A stretch of 64,000 nucleotides of DNA, taken from NCBI GenBank assembly GCA_947488615.1, contig CANKZU010000002.1, positions 186,001 to 250,000 of the forward strand. Direction: 5' to 3'. Both the position numbers and the translations under genes were made by a program. This DNA is from an uncultured Aurantimonas sp. (GTDB lineage: Bacteria > Pseudomonadota > Alphaproteobacteria > Rhizobiales > Rhizobiaceae). This document shows, in pieces, positions 57,101 through 64,000 of the stretch; positions within the stretch are counted from its first letter, which is position 1; each line of letters starts with the position of its first letter. Below the pieces are notes generated by a model. The model saw only the letters and a list, made by a program, of their open reading frames with translations. It did no database searches and was not told the origin of the DNA.

Positions 57101-58143
57101 CTGCGGATTTCGACCGAATACCGTCTGTTGCCGAGCTGCCCGTCCTGATCTACGCACCTTATGGGACCGATGGCGACACGCTCCATAAGGTTCTGACGGA
57201 CGCCGGTTTCACGGCGATCGTCGCCGACGATCTGGCGCAATTTCAAGCCGGCCTCGCCCGCGAGGTCGGGGTTCTGATCGTCAGCCAGGAAGGATTGACC
57301 GAGAAGTCGCTTCATCTCGTCAGCCAGATGCTGGCGCAGCAGGACGACTGGTCGGAGCTGCCGATCATCGTGCTCTTGGACGCGGCACTCCATCTCAACA
57401 ATGCCGCCGGCCGGCTTCTTGAACTCATGCCTCGCTCGAAGCTGATCATCAAGCAGCGCCCGGTTCATCCCACCGAGATGACCACCTCGGTCGATACGGC
57501 TATGCGCGCCCGCATCCGCCAGTTCGCCCTGGCGCGTTACATCGCCAACCAGGAGGAGCTGCGGCACGAGCTCAACCATCGGGTCAAGAACATCCTCGCC
57601 AGCGTCAACGCCCTCTTTTCGCTGACACGCCGGAACTCCGCCGATCTTGCGGAGTTCTCTCTAGAGTTCGCCGGTCGACTGAACGCCCTTAGCAACGTCC
57701 ATTCGGTCTTGTTCAATGTCGACTACGGATCGGTGGGGTTGACCGAATTGGTGGAAGCCATCTTGAGGCCATTCAATACGGAGGAGGTGCGCGTCGTTGC
57801 GACCGGCCCGAATCAGCGGCTACTGTCCGAGCCTGCCCAGAAGATCGCCCTGAGCCTATATGAGCTGGCGACCAATGCGGCCAAATACGGGGCGCTGTCG
57901 TCGAGCGACGGTACGGTCGGGGTCCACTGGGCGGTCGAGCGGGGGCTGGGAGGCGACAACTTCGTGCTGGAATGGTCGGAGAGCGGCGGACCGAGCGTCA
58001 AACCGCCGACGCGGACCGGCTACGGCACCCGTTTCATCCGTTCGGCGGCGCACAGTCTGGACGGCGAGGCAAATCTGGATTTTACACCCGCCGGTCTTCA
58101 GGTGCGGGTCCGGGTCCCGGCCCGCAACGTATTGGATCGATAG
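57097..58143 (+). CDS. HWE-type sensor histidine kinase
   Basis: A 348-aa kinase. The N-terminal about 135 residues have a receiver-like rhythm (LPVLIYAPYGTDGD, VGVLIVSQEG, IIVLLDAALH, KLIIKQRPVHPTEM) but no clear phospho-acceptor Asp. The dimerisation/H-box is HELNHRVKNILASV with H161. The ATP-binding N-box is ALSLYELATNAAKYGALS, and the later GYGTRFIRSAAHSL completes an HWE/HisKA_2-type domain. No transmembrane helix, so it is cytoplasmic. Starts inside the KaiC stop (ATGA) and abuts the response regulator: one operon. Confidence 0.9.
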   Translation: MTADFDRIPSVAELPVLIYAPYGTDGDTLHKVLTDAGFTAIVADDLAQFQAGLAREVGVLIVSQEGLTEKSLHLVSQMLAQQDDWSELPIIVLLDAALHLNNAAGRLLELMPRSKLIIKQRPVHPTEMTTSVDTAMRARIRQFALARYIANQEELRHELNHRVKNILASVNALFSLTRRNSADLAEFSLEFAGRLNALSNVHSVLFNVDYGSVGLTELVEAILRPFNTEEVRVVATGPNQRLLSEPAQKIALSLYELATNAAKYGALSSSDGTVGVHWAVERGLGGDNFVLEWSESGGPSVKPPTRTGYGTRFIRSAAHSLDGEANLDFTPAGLQVRVRVPARNVLDR

Positions 58144-58554
58144 ATGTCCGCAATTCACTCCGTGCTGATTGTCGAGGACAATCTGATCGTGGCCATGGTC
58201 ATCGAAGACGATCTGAGGGACGCCGGCTACGAGGTGTTGGGGCCGACCATGCGGAGCGGCCCGTCGCTGGAGATCGCGCGGTCCTCGACGATCTCGCTCG
58301 CTCTGGTCGATATCGATCTGGAGGGCGGCGACGACGGTGTTGAACTGGCCCGTCGACTGCGCGACGATTATCAGGTGCCCAGCCTCTACATCACCGGACA
58401 GGCCGCTGTCGCACAGGCTGGGAGAGACGCCGCCCTCGGTCTCCTACCGAAGCCCTTCACGACGGAGCAGCTGCTGGAGGCGGTGGAGTCGGCCTTGAAC
58501 TACGCGGCGATGGGCGAGGTTCCGCAGGCGCCGAAGGCGGCCGTGTGGTTCTGA
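58144..58554 (+). CDS. Single-domain response regulator
   Basis: A 136-aa receiver domain without output domain. Acidic pocket E11-D12 (VLIVEDN), phospho-Asp D56 (LVDIDLEGGDDG), T84 (LYITGQ) and K103 (LLPKPF) are all present. This receiver subtype (LxxVDIxLxGGxDG) is typical of partners of HWE kinases in alphaproteobacteria. Its ATG follows the kinase stop at once. The output target is unknown; it may act as a phosphate sink or bind a protein. Confidence 0.92.
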   Translation: MSAIHSVLIVEDNLIVAMVIEDDLRDAGYEVLGPTMRSGPSLEIARSSTISLALVDIDLEGGDDGVELARRLRDDYQVPSLYITGQAAVAQAGRDAALGLLPKPFTTEQLLEAVESALNYAAMGEVPQAPKAAVWF

Positions 58555-58838
58555 GTGCTGGCGGCCGCCGGCTCTAAACGACGTGAGCAGCCTGATCTCC
58601 GACCCGGGCTCGCACGATAAGCCGGCCCGCTCTCGAATTGTCGTTTGAGGCTGGCCGGAACGGGCTCGGTCCTGCCTCGCGGTAACGCGCGTCGTCGCGA
58701 GAACGTCGCCGGATGCCCCAAGCTGTCGATGGAGTGCGATCCAAGATAAGCGTCGTCAAACCGGCGTGGTTCGGGCCATGCCAGCAGCGATAACTCATTC
58801 GCCGCGCTGCGACGCACTCCGGACGTTCGTTAAGTGGC

Positions 58839-58914
58839 TGGTGCCCAGGGACGGAATCGAACCGCCGACACTGCGATTTTCAGTCGCATGCTCTACCAAC
58901 TGAGCTACCTGGGC
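58839..58914 (-). tRNA. tRNA-Phe (anticodon GAA)
   Basis: 76 nt on the minus strand with encoded CCA. The acceptor GCCCAGG pairs with CCTGGGC, the anticodon loop is CTGAAAATC, and the T arm has GGTTCGATTCC. Confidence 0.96.
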
Positions 58915-59148
58915 GCCGTTTCGCCGAAACGCTCCGAATGCGGAACGTCAAGCCGACGAAAGCTCGCGCCTTATAGAAAAGCTCCAGGACACTGTCCAGC
59001 GTTTCGGCGGTGGCGCCGGGAAAAATATGATGACGCCCGATAGCCCGACCACAGTCGCGAGCGGCTTTGTCGCATGAGCCGGCCAACACCGCTTTTCCCG
59101 CAACCATCTGTTGACGTGTCAACCGAAATCGGAGAGATAGCGCCCAAC

Positions 59149-59223
<75 letters not shown>

Positions 59224-59377
59224 GTCCGCAATCATTGCGGACCTTGCTCCCCATTTTTTCGCTGACGCTTGTTTGTCTCGACCCGTTGTTTCACGCTTTC
59301 GGCTCGCGGGTGCGCTTGCTCGCATCTTGGCGCCGATGCATGCCGATGAGTGAGACGCAGCGTGATGCCGCGGAACG

Positions 59378-60373
59378 TTACAGTTTGATTGCGTCGAGTT
59401 TCACCGCACCGCCGCTTTCGTGACTTTCGGTCGCGGCGTCGGCCAGCAGCCCCGCCTTCAGCCCATCCATACCGGAGGGCGAAAGCCGGGCCCCGCTGGT
59501 GACGGCGTCGATGAAATAGGCCAGTTCGCGGCGATAGGCATCGGCATAGCGTTCCAGGAAGAAATTCTGGACGGGGTCGGCCGCGACCCCGGCCTGATTG
59601 GCCAGGACGACCGTCGTCTGGGGAACGTTCTCGGCTTTCAACAAGCCCTTCGAGCCATGCACTTCGATGCGCTGATCGTAACCATAGGTGGAGCGCCGCG
59701 AATTGGAGATCTGCGCGATCTTTCCAGTGGCCGTCTTGAGCAGCACGGCGGCCGTGTCGATGTCGCCAGCCTCGCCGATGGCGCTGTCGACGAGGCAGGA
59801 CCCGACGGCGTGGACTTCGGTGATTTCCTCGCCGAGCAGGAAGCGGGCCATGTCGAAGTCGTGGATCATCATGTCGCGGAAGAGGCCGCCCGACGATTTG
59901 ATGTAGGAAACCGGCGGCGGGCCGGGATCGCGCGACAGGATCGTGACGAGTTCGACGTCGCCAATGTCGCCCTTGTCGATCCGCGCCTTCAACGAACCGA
60001 AATGCGTGTCGAAGCGGCGATTGAAGCCGATCATCAGCGGCGCATCGCCGATTCGCGCCAGCGTGTCGCGAATGCGTTGCGAGTTGAGGTCGACCGGCTT
60101 TTCGCAGAACACCGCCTTGCCGGCGGCGGCCGCCGTCTCGATCAATTCGGCATGGGTGTCCGTCGGGGTGCCGATGATCACCGCGTCGATGTCGTCGGCC
60201 GTCAGGATCGCGTCCGTCGGGCGGGCCTCGCAGCCGGTCGCGGCCGCAAAGCTCTCGGCCGACTGCGGCAGCGCGTCGGCCACCGCAATGAGCCGCGCGT
60301 GCGGGTGCGCGACGATATTGCGCCCGTGGATCTGGCCGATGCGGCCGCATCCCAGAAGGCCGAAGCTCAGCAT
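59378..60373 (-). CDS. iolG: Gfo/Idh/MocA oxidoreductase, inositol 2-dehydrogenase
   Basis: A 331-aa NAD-dependent dehydrogenase. The Rossmann motif GLLGCGRIGQIHGRNI opens the protein. The catalytic Lys is in FCEKPVD, and the substrate-binding DMMIHDFDMARFL carries the Asp/His pair. Inositol 2-dehydrogenase converts myo-inositol to 2-keto-myo-inositol; assignment is helped by iolB across the divergent gap. Related members act on other sugars, so some doubt remains. The ATG at 60373 has GGGGAGAG upstream. Confidence 0.87.
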   Translation of the reverse strand: MLSFGLLGCGRIGQIHGRNIVAHPHARLIAVADALPQSAESFAAATGCEARPTDAILTADDIDAVIIGTPTDTHAELIETAAAAGKAVFCEKPVDLNSQRIRDTLARIGDAPLMIGFNRRFDTHFGSLKARIDKGDIGDVELVTILSRDPGPPPVSYIKSSGGLFRDMMIHDFDMARFLLGEEITEVHAVGSCLVDSAIGEAGDIDTAAVLLKTATGKIAQISNSRRSTYGYDQRIEVHGSKGLLKAENVPQTTVVLANQAGVAADPVQNFFLERYADAYRRELAYFIDAVTSGARLSPSGMDGLKAGLLADAATESHESGGAVKLDAIKL

Positions 60374-60497
60374 GCTTGTCTCTCCCCGACAATGATCACC
60401 GCGCGTCGTTTTCAGCGCTAGATTGAGAACGCCCACTCCATACCGGGATGAAATCGAAATTGATATTTGGTTTCCGCGGAAAGGAGCCTTGACCAAG

Positions 60498-60720
60498 ATG
60501 ACGCATGACCAGCAGAAAGCGGCCGTCGCCGACATGGCGCGACGCTTCCACCTGATGGTCGAGACCTGAGATCACGGCGCTTGGTTTCTCGACGCGGTGC
60601 GCGAAGCTGTCTACACCCTGCCGGGTACGGTGAGGACCGGCGACGAAGGAGCGACGAGATGCACAGACGCGAGGCCGAACATCCGTTCTACCGGCCGCTC
60701 TGGATTCGCGTGTGCCTGAC
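60498..60720 (+). pseudogene. Possible small gene interrupted by an in-frame TGA
   Basis: An ATG at 60498, 11 bases after AAGGAG, opens 23 codons (MTHDQQKAAVADMARRF...) and meets TGA at 60567-60569. The same frame then reads DHGAWFLDAVREAVYTLPG and stays open to a TGA at 60720. A single G-to-T change (GGA to TGA) would explain it. The codon pattern either side of the TGA looks coding. Alternatively this is only a 23-codon leader peptide for the downstream genes. No family recognised. Confidence 0.3.
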
Positions 60721-60916
60721 CGGCGTGCTTGTCGTATGGACCGCGCTGGAATGGGCAAATGACGAGCCCTTCTGGGGCATCATGACCAGCGCTGCGGCCG
60801 TCTGGGCGATCTGGAGCTTCTTCCTCGCCTACGATCCGGACGCGGCCGGCGCCAAGGCGCGTGCGCCCGGAGACGGAAGGCCCGCGAACGACACCGAGAC
60901 CAGCGAGAGGAACTGA
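60659..60916 (+). CDS. Small membrane protein (DUF3329-like)
   Basis: An 85-aa protein. EHPFYRPLWIRV leads into two hydrophobic helices (about 18-34 and 42-62, ending FFLAYDPD), then a hydrophilic tail. The layout and FxRPLW opening resemble DUF3329-type small proteins found beside inositol genes. The ATG at 60659 has AAGGAG at 8-base spacing. Ends 5 bp before iolB, so it is co-transcribed. Function unknown. Confidence 0.68.
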   Translation: MHRREAEHPFYRPLWIRVCLTGVLVVWTALEWANDEPFWGIMTSAAAVWAIWSFFLAYDPDAAGAKARAPGDGRPANDTETSERN

Positions 60917-60921
60917 CCCTG

Positions 60922-61743
60922 ATGTCCCATCTGCGCGTTAGACCGAAACGCGACCACGACCGCGTCATCCACATCACGCCCGAGAGTGCGGGCTGGAGCT
61001 ATGTCGGTTTCGAGCTGTATCGGCTAGCCCCCGGCGCCAGCGTCGCCGAGCGTACCGGCGACCGCGAGGTCTGCCTGGTCCTCGTTTCGGGCCGTGCCTC
61101 CATCGTGAGCGATGGCGAGAATTTCGGCCTGATCGGCGAGCGGATGAGCCCGTTCGAGGACAAGCCCTGGTCGGTCTATGTCCCGGCGGGCGACCGCTGG
61201 CAGGTGACGGCCGAGACCGCCGTCGAACTGGCCGTCTGCTCGGCGCCGGGAAACCCCGGCGTGCATCCGCCGCGGCTGATCGCGCCGGATTCGCTAGGCC
61301 AGGAAACCCGCGGGCAGGGCACCAATGTCCGCCACGTCACCAACATCCTGCCCGAGACGGACCCGGGCGCGGATTCGCTGCTGGTCGTCGAGGTGATCAC
61401 GCCGGGCGGGCACAGCTCGTCCTATCCGCCGCACAAGCACGACACCGACAATCTGCCGGCCGAATCCTCTCTCGAAGAGACCTACTACCACCGGCTCAAT
61501 CCGCCGCAGGGCTTCGCCTTCCAGCGCGTCTATACGGATGCGCGAGACGACGGCACGCGCGAACTCGACGAGGCGATGGTGGTGGAGGACGGCGACGTCA
61601 CGCTGGTGCCGAAGGGCTATCATCCTTGTGCGGCGACGCATGGCTACGATCTGTACTATCTCAACGTCATGGCCGGGCCGAAGCGGACGTGGAAGTTCCA
61701 CAACGAGCCGGCGCATGAATGGTTGGTAAAACCGCCCGCGTGA
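60922..61743 (+). CDS. iolB: 5-deoxy-glucuronate isomerase
   Basis: A 273-aa bicupin enzyme of myo-inositol catabolism, converting 5-deoxy-glucuronate to 5-dehydro-2-deoxy-gluconate. The N-terminal half has SAGWSYVGFELYRL. The metal site is visible in SSYPPHKHDTDN (two His), ESSLEETYYHRLNPPQGF (Glu) and PKGYHPCAATHGYDLYYLN (His). Full length. The other inositol genes (iolC, D, E, A) are not in the window. Confidence 0.95.
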   Translation: MSHLRVRPKRDHDRVIHITPESAGWSYVGFELYRLAPGASVAERTGDREVCLVLVSGRASIVSDGENFGLIGERMSPFEDKPWSVYVPAGDRWQVTAETAVELAVCSAPGNPGVHPPRLIAPDSLGQETRGQGTNVRHVTNILPETDPGADSLLVVEVITPGGHSSSYPPHKHDTDNLPAESSLEETYYHRLNPPQGFAFQRVYTDARDDGTRELDEAMVVEDGDVTLVPKGYHPCAATHGYDLYYLNVMAGPKRTWKFHNEPAHEWLVKPPA

Positions 61744-62005
61744 GATCGAAGACCGGGCTGCGGCGGGTGGGCCCGCACTTGTCCGTCTCCGTCGAGGGTT
61801 TCGGTTTGCCCGCTTTCGGGGTAAATCGAGCCGCAAGTCAGGCCGGCCCCGCGATATCCAGGAAAAGCCTGGCAAGGTCGCGCGGCGTGCCCCCCCTCGC
61901 GCAGCCGCAAGATCGTCTGGCCGACGGTTTCCGGGTTCCTTGAACGACGCAGGCAAGGTTCAAGACAAACGGCAAGTGCCCGAGCTTGGACGGTGGTTCT
62001 GCGTT

Positions 62006-62656
62006 TCAGTCGAAACTTCCAGCGGGGCTTTCATCCGGAGCGATGGCGTGCACCCTTCGCAGGATCGCGAGGAAGGCCGCGGCGGCGACGTCGATCGCGC
62101 GATCGTTGTCGATGTGATGAACCCCCTCGGCGCATTCCGGCACGTCGAGCGTCGCCTGGCGTCGCAGCCGCAGGTCGATTTCCTCCGACGACTCCCGGCC
62201 CCGCGCGGCGATCCGCGCGACGAGCAGGTGACGTGGAGCGGTGATCTCGATGATGTGGAGGCGGGAAAATCGCTCCGCCGCGTTTCGCAAAGCCGCCCGC
62301 GAGACGTTGGCGACGACGGTCTCGCCGACCTCCAAGCGGCTCGAAATCTCAGCCGGCAGGCCGTAGGAGAGGCCGTGCGCCGACCATGTCAGGCAGAACG
62401 CGCCGTCGGCCTCGGCCGCGGCGAACGCCGCCGGGCTCAGGCTGTCGTGGTCTTCCGCGTCGACAAGCGCGATGCGGGTGACGACGCGGCGGGGAAAGAA
62501 GAAGCCGCTTTGCGGATCAAGCCGCGCGGCGGCGATCGCGAGCAGCGAATCCTTGCCGGCGCCGCTCGGCCCGACCACGGCGACGAACGCCCCGGGGGAA
62601 CGATGTCCGAAAGGGGCCGCCGCGCCGCTGGTCTGCGGTGGCTTCATCGTCGACAT
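62006..62656 (-). CDS. phnN: Ribose 1,5-bisphosphate phosphokinase
   Basis: A 216-aa P-loop kinase of the guanylate-kinase-like group. Walker A is VVGPSGAGKDS at 28-38, with R...VVTRIALVDAEDHDSLSP next and SAHGLSYGLP later, the PhnN pattern. It phosphorylates ribose 1,5-bisphosphate to PRPP in the carbon-phosphorus lyase pathway. No other phn gene is present. The ATG shares one base with the stop of the preceding integrase-like fragment (TGATG), suggesting coupling. Confidence 0.9.
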   Translation of the reverse strand: MSTMKPPQTSGAAAPFGHRSPGAFVAVVGPSGAGKDSLLAIAAARLDPQSGFFFPRRVVTRIALVDAEDHDSLSPAAFAAAEADGAFCLTWSAHGLSYGLPAEISSRLEVGETVVANVSRAALRNAAERFSRLHIIEITAPRHLLVARIAARGRESSEEIDLRLRRQATLDVPECAEGVHHIDNDRAIDVAAAAFLAILRRVHAIAPDESPAGSFD

Positions 62657-63174
62657 CAAGCGGCATCCTTGCGGAGAAGGCTCAGCGGCGCAGGACCGGT
62701 CAGCCGCTCGTCCACAAGGCCGGGCCGGATGCCGAGCCCCACCCGATCCGCATGACCATGTGCCGCCCGTTGAACGGCGGCGATGTCGCTCCGTGCCAGA
62801 CAGTCGCGGCAGGTTCGGGCCGCGCTCTCCAGGATCGGCGCGTCGGTATCGGGTGAAGGCGAGCGGTGGTGATCGAAAATGCTTCCATGACGCGCGAGGC
62901 GGATCTCGTCCGCCCATGCGATGTCAGCGGCGGCGTTCTTAAGCAGCCTGTCGATCTGTTCTCGCCTGAGCGTCGGTTCCTGCAACACTGTCTCGAATAC
63001 CCGTTCCATCTGGAGCCAGACCATACGCGCCCGGGCGGCTGCCGTCCGGCGCTCGCCTGTCCGCAACGACCGCACGATTTCGGAGCGACCGAATCGCGCC
63101 CGCAGATTGTACGGAATCTTCCTGCGGAAGTGGAATCGGGAGCCTTTGAGGCGAAGGTTCGCGGCGCTCGCCAT
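62656..63174 (-). CDS. DUF6538-type integrase N-terminal fragment
   Basis: A 172-aa protein. The N-terminal segment NLRLKGSRFHFRRKIPYNLR followed by SEIVRSLRTGERRTAAARARM matches the N-terminal domain of DUF6538-type tyrosine integrases. The rest lacks the catalytic Arg-His-Arg-Tyr set, and length is about a third of a full integrase. It is a truncated integrase or domesticated remnant. It sits 104 bp from the 3' end of tRNA-Gln(CTG), a usual integration site. The stop overlaps the phnN ATG by one base. Confidence 0.7.
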   Translation of the reverse strand: MASAANLRLKGSRFHFRRKIPYNLRARFGRSEIVRSLRTGERRTAAARARMVWLQMERVFETVLQEPTLRREQIDRLLKNAAADIAWADEIRLARHGSIFDHHRSPSPDTDAPILESAARTCRDCLARSDIAAVQRAAHGHADRVGLGIRPGLVDERLTGPAPLSLLRKDAA

Positions 63175-63278
63175 GGCGTTTGCCCTGACCGGAGTGGACC
63201 AGCCCGGTGGACCCGCTGGGAGTCCCTCGGACGATCGACCGATCAAAGCGGTGCGAAAACAGTAGCTTGGGAGAAAAT

Positions 63279-63352
63279 TGGCTGGGGAACCTGGATTCGA
63301 ACCAGGACTAACGGAGTCAGAGTCCGTGGGTCTACCGTTAACCTATTCCCCA
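63279..63352 (-). tRNA. tRNA-Gln (anticodon CTG)
   Basis: 74 nt on the minus strand with encoded CCA. The acceptor TGGGGAA pairs with TTCCCCA, the anticodon loop is CTCTGAC with anticodon CTG, and the T arm has GGTTCGAATCC. Confidence 0.95.
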
Positions 63353-63621
63353 CCGTAGCGGCCGCCTGTCGGCGCCGCGGATGCAAGCTCATATAGACGC
63401 AGGCGGCGCGACTGTGAACCCTCTGTCGCGATTTTTCCGTGATCCCCATGGCTCCGGACCGACCCGCCCCCTTGCGGCGGTCGCGCTGCCGAGACCCGCC
63501 GCCAGCCGGCCATGGGCCGTGTCCGCCCTTGTGCTGTCCATAGGGGTTGTTACACTCGACGGCGAATATGCCAACAAAGGCGCCATGACGTCCGGCAGGA
63601 CGGCGGCGCCGGAGAGACCGT

Positions 63622-64000
63622 GTGAGTGACCATGATATCGGTGGGAGAAACCATCCGTCGTCGGACCTGAACGGGATTTACCAACCCGGCCCGTCATCGC
63701 CGCAGCCCCCGCAAAGGGCAGGCGAGGACGGGCAGTCCTTGACCAAGCGGCAGCGCCGGCGGCGACGCAAGGCGGTTGCCAAGAACGCGGCGCTCCCCGA
63801 CGCCGCGGCCAAGACGGCGAAAGACGACGACCGGTCGGCTGACCGGGCGGAACCGCGCGGGACGCGAAAACCCCGCCGACGCCGTCCGAGGGTCCGCGCT
63901 GCGAAGCCTGGTGCCGTTGCGTCGGACGGGGCTGAGGGCGCTGCTGCACCGGCGGCACCCGCTCGCGCCGAGGCGAATTCGAACCAGCCTTCGGCCGGGA
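63622..64000 (+). CDS. Start of a basic, disordered protein, cut by window edge
   Basis: An open frame from a GTG (GGAGAG five bases upstream) to the end of the window with no stop: at least 126 codons. The product begins SDHDIGGRNHPSSDLNG, then Pro-rich (QPGPSSPQPPQ), a poly-basic KRQRRRRRKAVAKN, a second basic run KPRRRRPRVR, and an Ala/Pro-rich stretch. It is likely the intrinsically disordered leader of a larger protein. No family can be named from this part. It lies 270 bp from tRNA-Gln. Confidence 0.6.
   Translation, partial: MSDHDIGGRNHPSSDLNGIYQPGPSSPQPPQRAGEDGQSLTKRQRRRRRKAVAKNAALPDAAAKTAKDDDRSADRAEPRGTRKPRRRRPRVRAAKPGAVASDGAEGAAAPAAPARAEANSNQPSAG

Noticed and set aside
60396..60758. 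Minus-strand frame of 120 codons between iolG and the small membrane gene
   Set aside because: Antisense to the supported membrane gene and without recognisable protein features.
61744..62005. Short frames between iolB and phnN
   Set aside because: None has a start, ribosome-binding site and domain together; only the split minus-strand remnant is listed as a finding.

Overview
The window is about 64 kb of GC-rich (roughly 65%), densely coding bacterial chromosome. Gene content and order point to an alphaproteobacterium of the order Hyphomicrobiales (Rhizobiales). The markers are a cta cytochrome oxidase operon running into surf1, ispH, thrB and rnhA; thrC followed by an M16 peptidase; a CcrM-type GANTC methyltransferase; and a mutY / DUF721 / dsbA neighbourhood. 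No rRNA, CRISPR array, complete insertion sequence or prophage was seen. Four tRNA genes are present: Gln-TTG, Phe-GAA, Thr-GGT and Gln-CTG. The species is not determinable from sequence reading alone.

Layout. 1-8.4 kb: aa3-type cytochrome c oxidase and its assembly genes (ctaD, cut by the window edge; ctaB; a 44-codon gene; ctaG; ctaE; DUF983; surf1), a PilZ gene on the other strand, then ispH-thrB-rnhA. 8.4-10.7 kb: Prx5 peroxiredoxin, a DsbD-N-like secreted protein and a YqgE/AlgH protein. 10.7-17.1 kb: minus-strand run thrC > M16 peptidase > GNAT > membrane GGDEF/EAL protein. 17.1-21.5 kb: lipoprotein, two HAD hydrolases, ccrM, mutY. 21.5-25 kb: GT25 glycosyltransferase and O-antigen-ligase-like genes, dciA-like DUF721 and a DsbA-family gene. 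25-35 kb: ppdK, an SLC13 permease, a fatty acyl-CoA ligase, DUF1499, an MBL hydrolase, DUF3616 and tRNA-Gln.

35.3-43.7 kb is a coherent catabolic locus: a BKACE (DUF849) enzyme divergent from a MurR/RpiR regulator, a class III aminotransferase, a three-gene tripartite tricarboxylate transporter and a leaderless gamma-glutamyltransferase-like enzyme. A near-perfect 8-2-8 inverted repeat lies in the divergent promoter region. The genes fit import of an amidated or gamma-glutamyl compound, its hydrolysis, transamination to a beta-keto acid and cleavage by BKACE.

43.8-54.1 kb: DUF808, an orphan Hsp70-like protein, a DUF4258/DUF2283 pair, lepA divergent from CYTH and CHAD genes, then a thiolase coupled to a DddL-like DMSP lyase (suggesting marine or saline exposure) facing a winged-helix/TPR regulator. 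54.2-58.6 kb: a tautomerase-like protein, a secreted unknown, and a compact operon of a two-lobed KaiC-like ATPase, an HWE-type histidine kinase with a receiver-like N-terminus lacking an obvious phospho-acceptor Asp, and a single-domain response regulator, with no kaiA or kaiB. 58.8-64 kb: tRNA-Phe, tRNA-Thr, inositol genes iolG and iolB around a small membrane protein, an isolated phnN coupled to an integrase N-terminal fragment next to tRNA-Gln(CTG), and the start of a basic, disordered protein that leaves the window.

The strongest candidates for something not well described are the KaiC/HWE-kinase/regulator module and the RpiR-controlled BKACE-aminotransferase-TTT-GGT locus. The DddL-like gene is the clearest ecological marker.
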